Positions 8,275-17,017 of a stretch of DNA of 64,000 nt are shown here, piece by piece; position 1 is the first letter of the stretch; each line of letters begins with the position of its first letter. The notes beneath the pieces were generated by a model that ran no database searches, was not told the origin of the DNA, and worked only from the letters and a program-made list of their open reading frames with translations. The position numbers were made by a program, and so were the translations under genes. Source of the stretch: Pseudomonas sp. NCCP-436 (GTDB lineage: Bacteria; Pseudomonadota; Gammaproteobacteria; Pseudomonadales; Pseudomonadaceae). The stretch covers positions 1 through 64,000 of the forward strand of contig NZ_BPLZ01000013.1 in the NCBI RefSeq assembly GCF_019656335.1, in the 5' to 3' direction.

Positions 8275-9447
8275 ATGTCTACTTCCCACCTCAGCCGAGG
8301 CAGTGCCGGCTACCGGCGCGCCACTCTGGCGCTGTTCTGTGCCGGTTTTGCCACCTTTGCCATGCTCTATTGCGTGCAGCCACTGCTGCCGCTGCTGGCT
8401 GCGCACTTTCGTGTATCCCCGGCCAGCAGTAGCCTGGTGCTGTCACTGACGACCATGAGTCTGGCGCTCTGCCTGCTGGTATCCGGGGCGTTGGCGGAAA
8501 GCTGGGGGCGTAAGCCGGTAATGGCAGCAGCACTAGGGCTGGCGGCGCTGTTGGGGATTGTCTGCGCGCTGGTTGAGGAGTGGAGTAGTCTGTTGCTGCT
8601 GCGGGCGTTGCTCGGGTTGGCATTGAGTGGATTGCCAGCTCTGGCTATGGCTTATGTCGGTGAGGAGTTCGAGCCGGACGCATTGCCGGCGGCGATGGGG
8701 CTGTATATTGGCGGCACGGCGCTGGGTGGTCTGCTCGGTCGCTTGCTGGCTGGCATGCTCAGTGACCTTGGCGGCTGGACGTGGGCGCTTGGCGGTATCG
8801 CTGTGCTCGGACTGCTGGCGTTGCTGATATTCCTCTGGCTGCTGCCGCCGTCACGGCATTTCACCGCTCAGCCGTTGTCGCTGCGAGGTCTGTCGCGCAA
8901 CTTCCTGCTGCATCTGGACAATCCACAACTGCGTGTGCTGTTTGTACTGGCCTTTCTGTTGATGGGAGGCTTCGTTGCGCTGTTCAACTATGTGGGCTTT
9001 CGTCTGGCTGGCGAGCCTTTCAACCTCTCGGCCACCACCATCGGCCTGTTGTTCAGTGTATACCTGCTGGGCATCTTCAGCGCCGGATGGGGCGGCCGTC
9101 TGGTTCCACGCCTTGGCGCGCGTCCAGTGCTGTATGGCGCTATTGCTCTGATGCTGTTGGGCGTCGCCCTGTGCGCCACGCCCTGGCTGGGGCTGGCAGT
9201 GACCGGGCTGGCGCTGTTCACCCTTGGCTTTTTTGCGGCACATGCAGTGGCCAGCGGGCAGATCGGCACTCATGCGAAAAGTGCCAAGGCGCAGGCTTCG
9301 GCGTTGTATCTATGCTCTTACTACTTGGGTTCCAGCTTCGTGGGCTACGTTGGCGGCTACGTCTGGGAGCATGCTGGCTGGTTGCCGTTACTGGGTGTGC
9401 TGACTTCACTGTTCGTTGTTGCAGCGGCTCTGGTACGGCGTCTGTAA
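8275..9447 (+). CDS. Major facilitator superfamily exporter (YnfM-like)
   Basis: A 12-segment MFS transporter of about 390 residues. The first hydrophobic helix (ALFCAGFATFAMLYCVQPLL) starts near residue 20. The cytoplasmic loop between helices 2 and 3 has the MFS signature as GALAESWGRKPVM. It most resembles the YnfM/arabinose-efflux-like group, usually annotated as drug or sugar efflux, but the substrate cannot be read from sequence. I prefer ATG 8275; GTG 8260 is an in-frame alternative, and neither has a strong ribosome site. The 220 bases upstream (8054-8274) contain no clear gene or terminator. Confidence 0.85.
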   Translation: MSTSHLSRGSAGYRRATLALFCAGFATFAMLYCVQPLLPLLAAHFRVSPASSSLVLSLTTMSLALCLLVSGALAESWGRKPVMAAALGLAALLGIVCALVEEWSSLLLLRALLGLALSGLPALAMAYVGEEFEPDALPAAMGLYIGGTALGGLLGRLLAGMLSDLGGWTWALGGIAVLGLLALLIFLWLLPPSRHFTAQPLSLRGLSRNFLLHLDNPQLRVLFVLAFLLMGGFVALFNYVGFRLAGEPFNLSATTIGLLFSVYLLGIFSAGWGGRLVPRLGARPVLYGAIALMLLGVALCATPWLGLAVTGLALFTLGFFAAHAVASGQIGTHAKSAKAQASALYLCSYYLGSSFVGYVGGYVWEHAGWLPLLGVLTSLFVVAAALVRRL

Positions 9448-9461
9448 ATGCAATTGCCGGC

Positions 9462-9489
9462 GGTTCAAGCGGGGTTCAGCACGGATTCA
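9462..9489 (+). promoter_or_regulatory. Triple direct repeat, PhoP-box-like
   Basis: GGTTCA at 9462-9467, GGTTCA at 9473-9478 and GATTCA at 9484-9489 are hexamers spaced exactly 11 bp, that is each separated by 5 bp. This is the geometry of OmpR/PhoP-family binding sites (two hexamers with a 5-bp gap on one helix face), and the hexamer resembles the known PhoP half-site GGTTTA. It lies 69 bases before phoP, so autoregulation is likely. Confidence 0.65.
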
Positions 9490-9557
9490 GTAGTCTGTTG
9501 AAAGACGTATGGCCGATCCGGCCCGCAACCGATAACAGAAGTTGAAGGGGAACAGAC

Positions 9558-10235
9558 ATGAAATTGCTGGTGGTGGAGGATGAGGCGCTGCTGCGCCATC
9601 ATCTGTTCACTCGCCTCAGTGAGAAGGGGCACGTTGTGGATGCCGTGCGTACCGCTGAAGAGGCTCTGTACCGGGCCGAGTCCTTCAACCACGACCTGGC
9701 ACTGGTTGACCTCGGCCTGCCGGGCATGAGCGGTATCGATCTGATCCGCGAGCTGCGCAGCCAAGAAAAGACCTTTCCGATCCTGATTCTCACTGCGCGT
9801 GGTAACTGGCAGGACAAGGTCGAAGGCTTGTCCTGTGGCGCCGATGACTATGTGGTCAAGCCCTTTCAGTTTGAGGAACTGGAGGCACGATTGAACGCCT
9901 TGTTGCGGCGTTCTTCGGGCTTTACCAAGTCGACTATCGAAGCTGGGCGCCTGGTGCTGGATCTCAATCGCAAGCAGGCGCAGGTGGATGGCCAGTCGTT
10001 GCAGTTGACGGCCTACGAGTACCGGATTCTTGAGTATCTGATGCTGCATCATCAACAGGTGGTGGCTAAGGAGCGACTGATGGAGCAGCTCTACCCGGGT
10101 GACGAAGAGCGCGATCCGAACGTGATTGAAGTACTGGTTGGCCGCCTGCGGCGCAAGCTTGAGGCCGTATTGGGGAGTAAACCCATCGAAACGGTACGGG
10201 GCCAGGGCTACCTGTTCAACGAGCGCTGCAAGTAA
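9558..10235 (+). CDS. phoP: Two-component response regulator PhoP
   Basis: A 225-residue OmpR-family regulator. The receiver domain shows the acidic pair ED (VVEDEALLR), the phospho-acceptor Asp51 in LVDLGLPGMSG, the conserved Thr in ILTARG and Lys in VKPFQFEELEARL. The winged-helix output domain includes LTAYEYRILEYLM and VIEVLVGRLRRKL near the C-terminus. The close similarity to P. aeruginosa PhoP, as remembered, supports the name. PhoP responds to low Mg2+ and cationic peptides and controls envelope remodelling. Its stop overlaps the phoQ start by one base (TAATG). The preceding gene is an MFS exporter, not oprH, which is the usual partner in P. aeruginosa. Confidence 0.9.
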   Translation: MKLLVVEDEALLRHHLFTRLSEKGHVVDAVRTAEEALYRAESFNHDLALVDLGLPGMSGIDLIRELRSQEKTFPILILTARGNWQDKVEGLSCGADDYVVKPFQFEELEARLNALLRRSSGFTKSTIEAGRLVLDLNRKQAQVDGQSLQLTAYEYRILEYLMLHHQQVVAKERLMEQLYPGDEERDPNVIEVLVGRLRRKLEAVLGSKPIETVRGQGYLFNERCK

Positions 10236-11614
10236 TGGGGGGGCGAGCTGTCCTGTGCCGGCTGCGCATTCGCCTGGCTTCCCTGCGACTGCGTCTGATG
10301 CTGGTCAGTGCGGGGCTGGCGATGCTGTTCATGCTGCTGTTGATGCCGGTGTTGCAGAGCATGTTCCTCGTGACGCTGGAGCAGACGGTGGAAAAGCGTC
10401 TGGCTTCTGATGCCGCCACGCTGATTTCCGCTGCGCGGATTCATAATGACCAGTTGCGTATGCCCGAAAAGATGCCGGCCGAGGAGTTCGATAACCTTGA
10501 CTCCCACCTGCTGGGTTTCATCTTCGATCATGAGGGCAGGCTGCTCTGGCGTTCGCGATCTTCCCACGACGAGCATGTCTACTATCAGCCGCGTTATGAC
10601 GGTCGCGGCCACCTGTTTATACGTTTTCGCAATGCTGACGGGCAGGAATACTTCGTCTACGACATCGAGGTGGATCTGCTGCGCGGCGATGCGACGGCAC
10701 TGAGCATCGTCACCATGCAGCCGACGCGGGAGTACCAGGAGCTTTTCGACGACTTCGCCTGGAAACTGCGTTTCTGGCTGGGTATCGCCTTGCTGGTGCT
10801 GCTGGGATTGCTGTGGTTCGGCCTGACCTGGGGATTTCGCAGCCTGCGCGGTCTCAGTGATGAACTGGACGGGATAGAGGCCGGCACCCGTCAAAGGTTG
10901 AGTGACGACCACCCGCGTGAGCTGCTGCGTCTGACCAATTCGCTCAACCGTCTGCTGGACAGCGAGCGCCGCCAGCGCGAGCGCTATCGCGACTCCCTGG
11001 AAGACCTGGCTCACAGCCTCAAGACCCCGCTTAGTGTGTTGCAGGGGGTGGGCGAGACCCTGACGCTACAGCCGGAGACCCGCGAGCAGGCCCAGTTGAT
11101 GCAGTCACAGATCGAGCGCATGAGTCAGCAGGTCGGTTATCAGTTGCAGCGAGCCAGTCTGCGCCGCAGCGGACTGGTACGTCATCGTGAGCAGGTACTG
11201 CCGTTGCTTGATGGTCTGTGTCGCTCGCTGGACAAGGTATATCGCGACAAGCGCGTGGTGGCGACGCTGGAAGTGCCAGAGCATAGCCAGGTCAGTATGG
11301 AGCGTGGTGCGCTGATGGAGCTGCTCGGCAACTTGCTGGAAAATGCCTACCGCCTGTGTCTACGGCAGGTGCGCGTGCGCCTGCAACCATTGGCAGGTGG
11401 CTGCCTGCTCACCATCGAGGATGATGGCCCGGGGGTTCCAGTTGATCAGCGCGCACGGGTGTTGAAGCGTGGCGAGCGGCTTGATGAACAGAACCCCGGC
11501 CAGGGAATCGGCCTGGCCGTGGTGGAAGACATTGTCGACAGTTACGACGGTGAGCTGAGCCTGGGTGACTCCGAACTGGGAGGCGCCTGCTTCCGTCTAC
11601 GGCTGTATGACTGA
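10235..11614 (+). CDS. phoQ: Sensor histidine kinase PhoQ
   Basis: A 459-residue membrane histidine kinase paired with PhoP. The first transmembrane segment is about residues 20-45. A periplasmic sensor domain follows, including an acidic stretch (PEKMPAEEFDNLDSH) compatible with divalent-cation sensing. The second transmembrane segment is about 180-200, followed by a HAMP-like linker. The kinase core has the H box DLAHSLKTPLSVL with His260, the N box LLENAYRLC, G1 EDDGPGVP and G2 GQGIGLAVVEDI. The start overlaps the phoP stop. The first eight residues (MGGRAVLC) could be skipped if a downstream start is used. Confidence 0.88.
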   Translation: MGGRAVLCRLRIRLASLRLRLMLVSAGLAMLFMLLLMPVLQSMFLVTLEQTVEKRLASDAATLISAARIHNDQLRMPEKMPAEEFDNLDSHLLGFIFDHEGRLLWRSRSSHDEHVYYQPRYDGRGHLFIRFRNADGQEYFVYDIEVDLLRGDATALSIVTMQPTREYQELFDDFAWKLRFWLGIALLVLLGLLWFGLTWGFRSLRGLSDELDGIEAGTRQRLSDDHPRELLRLTNSLNRLLDSERRQRERYRDSLEDLAHSLKTPLSVLQGVGETLTLQPETREQAQLMQSQIERMSQQVGYQLQRASLRRSGLVRHREQVLPLLDGLCRSLDKVYRDKRVVATLEVPEHSQVSMERGALMELLGNLLENAYRLCLRQVRVRLQPLAGGCLLTIEDDGPGVPVDQRARVLKRGERLDEQNPGQGIGLAVVEDIVDSYDGELSLGDSELGGACFRLRLYD

Positions 11615-11679
11615 TGCCATGGCTCCAGAATCGCGGAGCCTGAGCGTAGGCTGTTGCGAGTATGGCGTGCTGGTTCCGT

Positions 11680-12678
11680 TCAGCCTTCCTGTGCCCGGTA
11701 GGTGCCAGGCGTCAGCCCGGTCCATTTCTTGAAAGCCCGGTGAAAGGCCGACGGTTCGGAGAAGCCTAGCTGTTCGGCGATGACCTGGATTGCCAACTCG
11801 TCACGTCCCAGGTGATAGATGGCCAGGTCACGGCGTAGGTGATCCTTCAGTTCCTGGAAGCTGGTGCCTTCCTCGCGCAGGTGCCGGCGCAGTGTTTGTG
11901 GGCTCATATGCAGTTGCTGGGCAACCCGCTCCAGATCCGGCCAGGTACGGCAGTCGCGCCCGAGCAGACGGCGGATTTGGCTGGTAAGACTGTTGCCACC
12001 GTCCGGTCGAGCCAACAGATCCGCCGGCGAGTGCTGGAGAAACTGCTTGAGCGTGCGTTCGTCCTGCAGCAGCGGCATGGACAGGTAGCGACCGTGGAAC
12101 AGTAGGCTGGTGCTGCCGGCGGAAAAGCGTCGGACACAGGGGAACAGCAGTTCGTATTCGCGGGCATGAGCCGGCTCGGGATAGGTGAAGGTGGCTTCCT
12201 CAAGGTGGATGCGTTGGCCGATCAGCCAGCTGCCGAGACGGTGCCATATCACTAGCAGGCTTTCCTGGAGGAAATGATCCGGATCCCAAAGGGCACTGCC
12301 GTCCACGCTCAGACGTGCCCAGTCGCCCTCGTGCTGCAGGCGGATGCCTGGGGCATCCGGAAACAGTCCATAGAACAGGGCGCCGCGGGCGAGCGCCTTC
12401 TCCAGGTTGTGGCAGTGGATGATGGCGTGTCCCATCATGGCAAAGGTGCCGCGCTTGCTGGGCTGGCGACCGAAACCCAGGTATTCGTCGTCCAGCGCCT
12501 CCCAGAGCAGCTGGATTAGCCGGGCGAACTGTTCGGGGGCAATGCGGGCCCTGGGTTCGTCGAGTATTGCCGCCTGGATGCCGGCTGCGCGCAGGATGGT
12601 TTCACAGGGCAGGTTGCGGCGTTGTGCACCACGCAACGCGGCGCGGACGAAATGGCTGGAGATGGTGCGTTCGCGCAT
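11680..12678 (-). CDS. AraC-family transcriptional regulator
   Basis: A 332-residue regulator with an N-terminal effector domain of the arabinose-binding-like type (AraC_binding_2, as in OruR-like proteins; residues about 20-210) and a C-terminal AraC double helix-turn-helix (residues about 230-330). The latter is recognised by AQQLHMSPQTLRRHLREEGTS and VIAEQLGFSEPSAFHRAFKKWTG. Start ATG 12678 is chosen from family length; an upstream in-frame extension looks non-coding. It is divergent from the CoA-transferase gene across a 195-base gap and may regulate it. The effector is unknown. Confidence 0.85.
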   Translation of the reverse strand: MRERTISSHFVRAALRGAQRRNLPCETILRAAGIQAAILDEPRARIAPEQFARLIQLLWEALDDEYLGFGRQPSKRGTFAMMGHAIIHCHNLEKALARGALFYGLFPDAPGIRLQHEGDWARLSVDGSALWDPDHFLQESLLVIWHRLGSWLIGQRIHLEEATFTYPEPAHAREYELLFPCVRRFSAGSTSLLFHGRYLSMPLLQDERTLKQFLQHSPADLLARPDGGNSLTSQIRRLLGRDCRTWPDLERVAQQLHMSPQTLRRHLREEGTSFQELKDHLRRDLAIYHLGRDELAIQVIAEQLGFSEPSAFHRAFKKWTGLTPGTYRAQEG

Positions 12679-12873
12679 GGCCAGACTCGTCGAGGGAGAA
12701 GGGCGATGGTAGCCAGTGCCTGCCCTGGACAACAAGATCAGGCCAGACCTGGGCGAAAGGGTCAACCTGGTGTGAGCGCATGGGTCATTGAGGCATCTGC
12801 ACTGGCGCACCTACCCTGCATGTTGAACCGTCGTCCAGGCGGCCTGCTTCCCATCTGTGCCACAGGAGTCATC

Positions 12874-14055
12874 ATGTCCGGACCGCTGTCCTCTTTGAAG
12901 ATACTTGACTTCTCCACCCTGCTGCCCGGGCCGTTTGCCTCATTGTTGCTGGCCGATATGGGGGCCGAGGTGCTGCGGGTGGAATCCCCCACCCGTATGG
13001 ATCTGGTTCGTGTGTTACCTCCACACGAGGGCGGCACTTCCACCAGCCATGCCTACCTCAACCGGAACAAGCGTAGTATCGCCCTCGACCTGAAGCGTCC
13101 CGAGGCGGTTGAGATCGTCAGGCAACTGATACTCGACTACGACATCGTGCTGGAGCAGTTTCGCCCGGGTGTGATGGACAGGTTGGGCCTGGGCTACGAG
13201 GCGCTCAAGGAGATCAATCCGCGGCTGATTTATGTCTCGATCACTGGCTACGGGCAGAGCGGGCCCTATCGGGAACGCGCCGGCCATGACATCAACTACC
13301 TGGCGCTGTCCGGTATTGCCAGTTATACCGGCCGTCGCGATAGCGGACCGCTGCCGCTGGGCGTACAGCTGGCCGACCTGGCCGGCGGCTCGCTACACGG
13401 GGTGATCGGTCTGCTGGCTGCAGTAGTGCAGCGTCAGGTCAGCGGTCGCGGGCAGCAGGTCGACGTAAGCATGACAGACTGCGCCTTCAGCCTGCATGGA
13501 ATGGCCGGTGCCGGCTATCTGGCCGCCGGTGTGGAGCCGGAGATGGAAAATCAGGTGCTCAATGGCGGCAGTTTCTACGACTACTACCGGACTCGCGATG
13601 GCCGCTGGTTTTCCGTCGGTAGTCTGGAGCCCCAGTTTATGCAGGCGTTCTGCGCTGCCATCGGCCGACCGGAGCTGGTCGCCCGTGGCCTGTCGCCCAA
13701 GCCTGAGGATCAACGGGCACTCAAGTATGAGATCGCCATAGAATTTGAGAAGCGCGACTTTGTTGACTGGCAGCAGTGTTTTGCTGGTCTTGATGCCTGT
13801 GTCGAACCCATGTTGCCGCTGTCCGAGGCTGTCGAGCATCCGCAGATCCGGGCGCGTCAGCTGGTGGTACAGGTGCCGCGCGAGGGGGGGCAGGCGCAAC
13901 CCCAACTGGCTTGCCCGCTGAAGTTCTCTGAAGGTCTGCCGCCGCCTCGGCATACTGGCACGGCAGTAGGGGTGCATACTGAGCAGGTGTTGGCGGAGCT
14001 GGGCTACGATGCCGAGCGGATCGCAGCGTTGCGGGCGGCACGGGTGTTTGGCTAG
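12874..14055 (+). CDS. CaiB/BaiF-family CoA transferase, alpha-methylacyl-CoA racemase-like
   Basis: A 393-residue class III CoA-transferase-fold protein. The N-terminus VLDF-like motif (LKILDFSTLLPGPFASLLLADMGAEVLRVE) and RNKRSIALDLK near residue 67 are family signatures. YGQSGPYRERAGHDINYLALSG near 125-147 matches the racemase branch, whose catalytic His/Asp pair sits in GHDINY and downstream. It probably epimerises the alpha carbon of branched acyl-CoA or transfers CoA; the substrate is unknown. The ribosome site CAGGAG precedes ATG 12874 by 5 bases. Divergent from the AraC regulator and convergent with sprT (3-base gap). Confidence 0.82.
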   Translation: MSGPLSSLKILDFSTLLPGPFASLLLADMGAEVLRVESPTRMDLVRVLPPHEGGTSTSHAYLNRNKRSIALDLKRPEAVEIVRQLILDYDIVLEQFRPGVMDRLGLGYEALKEINPRLIYVSITGYGQSGPYRERAGHDINYLALSGIASYTGRRDSGPLPLGVQLADLAGGSLHGVIGLLAAVVQRQVSGRGQQVDVSMTDCAFSLHGMAGAGYLAAGVEPEMENQVLNGGSFYDYYRTRDGRWFSVGSLEPQFMQAFCAAIGRPELVARGLSPKPEDQRALKYEIAIEFEKRDFVDWQQCFAGLDACVEPMLPLSEAVEHPQIRARQLVVQVPREGGQAQPQLACPLKFSEGLPPPRHTGTAVGVHTEQVLAELGYDAERIAALRAARVFG

Positions 14056-14058
14056 GGC

Positions 14059-14553
14059 TCAGTCCAGGCGCTGCTGACCGGTGAACTGCAGCGTTGTCCG
14101 GCAGCGCCGGCAGTAGTAGCGCCGTCCCTCGGCAACCAGCCGGTGACGCTGAGCGGAGAAGGGGAACTCGCCGTCGGGGCAGGCGCAGCGATAGATGAAG
14201 CGGTTCGCCTGACGGCGTGCTACTTCGTAGTTGTGGCAGCGCTGTGCTGGTAGCTCAAAGACCCCGAGCATGATCAGTTGCCATTCCTCACCATGGGGGC
14301 GGATGCGCGGGCCGAACAACTGATGGGCAACCATATGCGCCACTTCATGGGCCACTGTCTGACGCAGGAAGTCCTCACGGTTCTCGCGGTAAAGCTGCAG
14401 GTTGAAACGCAGCAGATTTTCCGTCAGGTGTGCCACTCCGGCCTTCTGCCCACGCAGCCGGAAGCTCACTTGCGGGCGGGGAAAAGGCTGCTGGAAGAAT
14501 TTTTCGGCCAACTGATAGCAGGCCTCGACGCGGGCATGGAGCAGTTCAGGCAT
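14059..14553 (-). CDS. sprT: SprT family zinc metalloprotease
   Basis: A 164-residue SprT-like protein. The zincin motif HEVAH is in TVAHEVAHMVAHQLFG near residue 64, giving two zinc His ligands and the catalytic Glu. A zinc ribbon at the C-terminus shows YRCACP and YYCRRCR. Start ATG 14553 (MPELLHARVE) matches homologue N-termini. SprT-type proteins are related to SPRTN/Wss1 proteases, but the bacterial substrate is not established. The 275 bases between its start and the amidase gene hold no gene that I see. Confidence 0.88.
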   Translation of the reverse strand: MPELLHARVEACYQLAEKFFQQPFPRPQVSFRLRGQKAGVAHLTENLLRFNLQLYRENREDFLRQTVAHEVAHMVAHQLFGPRIRPHGEEWQLIMLGVFELPAQRCHNYEVARRQANRFIYRCACPDGEFPFSAQRHRLVAEGRRYYCRRCRTTLQFTGQQRLD

Positions 14554-14828
14554 GGGCAGGCACTGGTTGATGACTAACCGATTATGCCGCAAGCCGTTTG
14601 CTCCTGCAGGCTTCAGTCGCTGCGCGACAGGGCCAGAGTCAACCGGTACAAGCAGACTGCAGCCAGGATCGAAGGATGAGTGTTGACCCCTCACCGGCAG
14701 GCTGCTGAAAGGCTGCAGCGGGATGTATCATCCGACTCAGCCGCTTGCGCCTGGTGCAGGGCAAGAAGGCGCCGTTTTCGTATCCGGGCCGCGAGATTAG
14801 CGGTCCGCCACCTGCGAGTGATGACACC

Positions 14829-16532
14829 ATGATCGAGGTAACCGAAGTTTCCATTGCCGAGTTGCGTGCCGCGCTAGAGTCCGGACGTACCACGGCGGTC
14901 GAGCTGGTCAAGGCCTATCTGGCCCGTATCGATGCCTACGACGGACCGGACACGCCGACCCGGCTCAATGCCGTGGTGGTGCGCAACCCCGATGCGCTGA
15001 AGGAGGCCGAGGCTTCCGATGCGCGGCGTGCCCGTGGCGAGACTCTGGGGCCGCTCGACGGCATTCCCTACACCGCCAAGGACAGTTACCTGGTCAAGGG
15101 GCTCACGGCGGCTTCCGGCAGCCCGGCTTTCAAGGATCTGGTAGCGCAGCGCGACGCCTTCACTATCGAGCGGCTGCGCGCCGTCGGCGCCATCTGCCTG
15201 GGCAAGACCAACATGCCACCGATGGCCAATGGCGGCATGCAGCGTGGCGTCTATGGTCGTGCCGAGAGTCCATATAACGCAGACTATCTGACCGCGCCGT
15301 TTGCTTCCGGCTCCTCCAATGGCGCGGGTACTGCCACGGCTGCCAGCTTCGCCGCTTTCGGTCTGGCCGAGGAAACCTGGTCGAGCGGCCGTGGGCCGGC
15401 CTCGAACAACGGACTGTGTGCTTACACTCCGTCACGTGGGGTGATATCCATCCGTGGTAATTGGCCGCTGACGCCGACCATGGACGTGGTAGTTCCCTAT
15501 GCCAGAACCATGGCCGACCTGCTGGAGGTGCTGGAGGTGATAGTCGCCGACGACCCGGATAGCCGTGGCGACCTCTGGCGCATGCAGCCTTGGGTGCCGA
15601 TTCCCAAAGCCTCGGAAGTGCGGCCCGAGTCCTACTTGCAGTTGCAGGCTTCTGCTGAAGCGCTTCGCGGCAAGCGTCTGGGTGTGCCGAAAATGTTCAT
15701 CAACAAGGATGAGCAGGCCGGTACCAGCGAAAATCCGGGGATCGGTGGTCCGACCGGTCAGCGCATCCATACCCGGCCTACAGTGATCGAGCTGTGGGCG
15801 GCAGCGCGGCAGGCTCTGGAGGCCGCTGGTGCAGAGGTGGTGGAGGTGGACTTCCCGCTGGTGTCGAATTGCGAGGGTGATCGTCCCGGCGCGCCGACTG
15901 TCTACAACCGTGGCATTGTCAGCCCCGAGTTCCTGCATGACGAGCTGTGGGAACTCAGCGGCTGGGCTTTTGACGACTTCCTGCGGGCCAATGGTGATCC
16001 GAATCTCAATCGCCTGGCCGATGTCGACGGGTCGCAGATTTTTCCTCATGAACCGGGCACTCTGCCCAACCGTGAGGGGGATCTGGCCGCCGGCATGGAC
16101 GAGTACGTCAATATGGCCAAGCGCGGCATCAAACCCTGGGATCAGATTCCCACGGTGCCGGATGGTCTGCGTGGCCTGGAGAAGACCCGCAAGCTCGACC
16201 TCGAGGACTGGATGGACAAGCTTGGCCTTGACGCTGTGCTGTTCCCAGCGGTAGCTGATGTGGCTCCAGCCGATTCCGACGTCAACCCGGTATCCAACGA
16301 TATCGCCTGGAGTAATGGTGTGTGGGTGGCCAACGGCAACCTGGCGATTCGCCATCTGGGCGTGCCCACCGTCACGGTGCCGATGGGGGTGATGGCCGAT
16401 ATCGGCATGCCGGTAGGCCTGACCTTTGCCGGCCGGGCATACGACGACTCGGCTCTGCTGCAAATGGCTGCAGCCTTCGAGTCCACCGGCAATCGCCGCA
16501 CGATCCCGCCGCGCACGCCGCCGCTGAGCTGA
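14829..16532 (+). CDS. Amidase signature family hydrolase
   Basis: A 567-residue amidase signature enzyme that would hydrolyse an amide to acid and ammonia. The catalytic Lys is in DGIPYTAKDSYLVKG near residue 84. The Ser-rich core reads ASGSSNGAGTATAASF near 163 (cis-Ser), followed by EETWSSGRGPASNNG near 185, where the second Ser of SSGRGPAS aligns with the usual nucleophile in GGSIRGPAS. The core is therefore a variant, with Trp-Ser replacing Gly-Gly. Start ATG 14829 is preferred over an in-frame codon 84 bases upstream. The substrate is unknown; aryl amides or drug-like amides are typical of the family. It stands alone. Confidence 0.82.
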   Translation: MIEVTEVSIAELRAALESGRTTAVELVKAYLARIDAYDGPDTPTRLNAVVVRNPDALKEAEASDARRARGETLGPLDGIPYTAKDSYLVKGLTAASGSPAFKDLVAQRDAFTIERLRAVGAICLGKTNMPPMANGGMQRGVYGRAESPYNADYLTAPFASGSSNGAGTATAASFAAFGLAEETWSSGRGPASNNGLCAYTPSRGVISIRGNWPLTPTMDVVVPYARTMADLLEVLEVIVADDPDSRGDLWRMQPWVPIPKASEVRPESYLQLQASAEALRGKRLGVPKMFINKDEQAGTSENPGIGGPTGQRIHTRPTVIELWAAARQALEAAGAEVVEVDFPLVSNCEGDRPGAPTVYNRGIVSPEFLHDELWELSGWAFDDFLRANGDPNLNRLADVDGSQIFPHEPGTLPNREGDLAAGMDEYVNMAKRGIKPWDQIPTVPDGLRGLEKTRKLDLEDWMDKLGLDAVLFPAVADVAPADSDVNPVSNDIAWSNGVWVANGNLAIRHLGVPTVTVPMGVMADIGMPVGLTFAGRAYDDSALLQMAAAFESTGNRRTIPPRTPPLS

Positions 16533-17017
16533 CCGTTCAGGCCCTGCCCTCCGGGCGGGCTTCATGCTCAAGTCCAGTCTGGACTGCGTGCTGGGCAGTA
16601 ACCCGGCACGCTTATGCGCTGAAATAGGTAACACTGCCCGTCAGCATGGGCGATTTGGAAACACGGGCGCACGATCCGAGGCTGCTAGGCAGCTTTGAAA
16701 TCCGGCTGCAGGCCTTGAAATACCGGTGGTTTGTATTCTGTGGCCTGTATATTGCTTTTGTTATCTGTTTTAGTCTTTTTCTCTTGATCATTTGTTTTCG
16801 GGGCTGTCAATATCTGCGCCCGGCGCATCCTGTGCTTCTGTAATTACTTGTCGCATTGAGGAAATATCACCTCACTGCCTGTCGCTAGAATGCCGCACAC
16901 TTACCCAGAGCCCCTGTCGCTCGTCCTACCGGAGAGTGCTGTGCCGCCTTTCATGACCCCTAAAAGGCCTGGGCCTTCACTGCCATCGATGTCATACCCA
17001 ATTCGAAGGAGCAAAGA
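16533..17017 (+). promoter_or_regulatory. 485-base gap: aotJ control region with ArgR-type sites
   Basis: The gap after the amidase starts with a GC hairpin (GCCCTGCCC-tcc-GGGCGGGC, 16541-16560) that has no T-run. An AT-rich stretch lies at 16730-16800. Next comes TGTCGC-N8-AA at 16849-16864, which fits the Pseudomonas ArgR half-site as I remember it (TGTCGC-N8-AA), and a second TGTCGC at 16880-16885, 31 bp downstream, which lacks the AA. These sites lie about 135-170 bases before aotJ and probably mediate arginine-dependent activation by ArgR. The aotJ ribosome site is GAAGGAG at 17005-17011. Confidence 0.5.

Noticed and set aside
15432..16634. 400-codon minus-strand frame over the amidase
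   Set aside because: Shadow frame; the plus-strand product has amidase motifs.
16646..16843. 65-codon open frame with a hydrophobic stretch in the amidase-aotJ gap
   Set aside because: No ribosome site, codon use unlike neighbours, and the hydrophobic part comes from an AT-rich tract.
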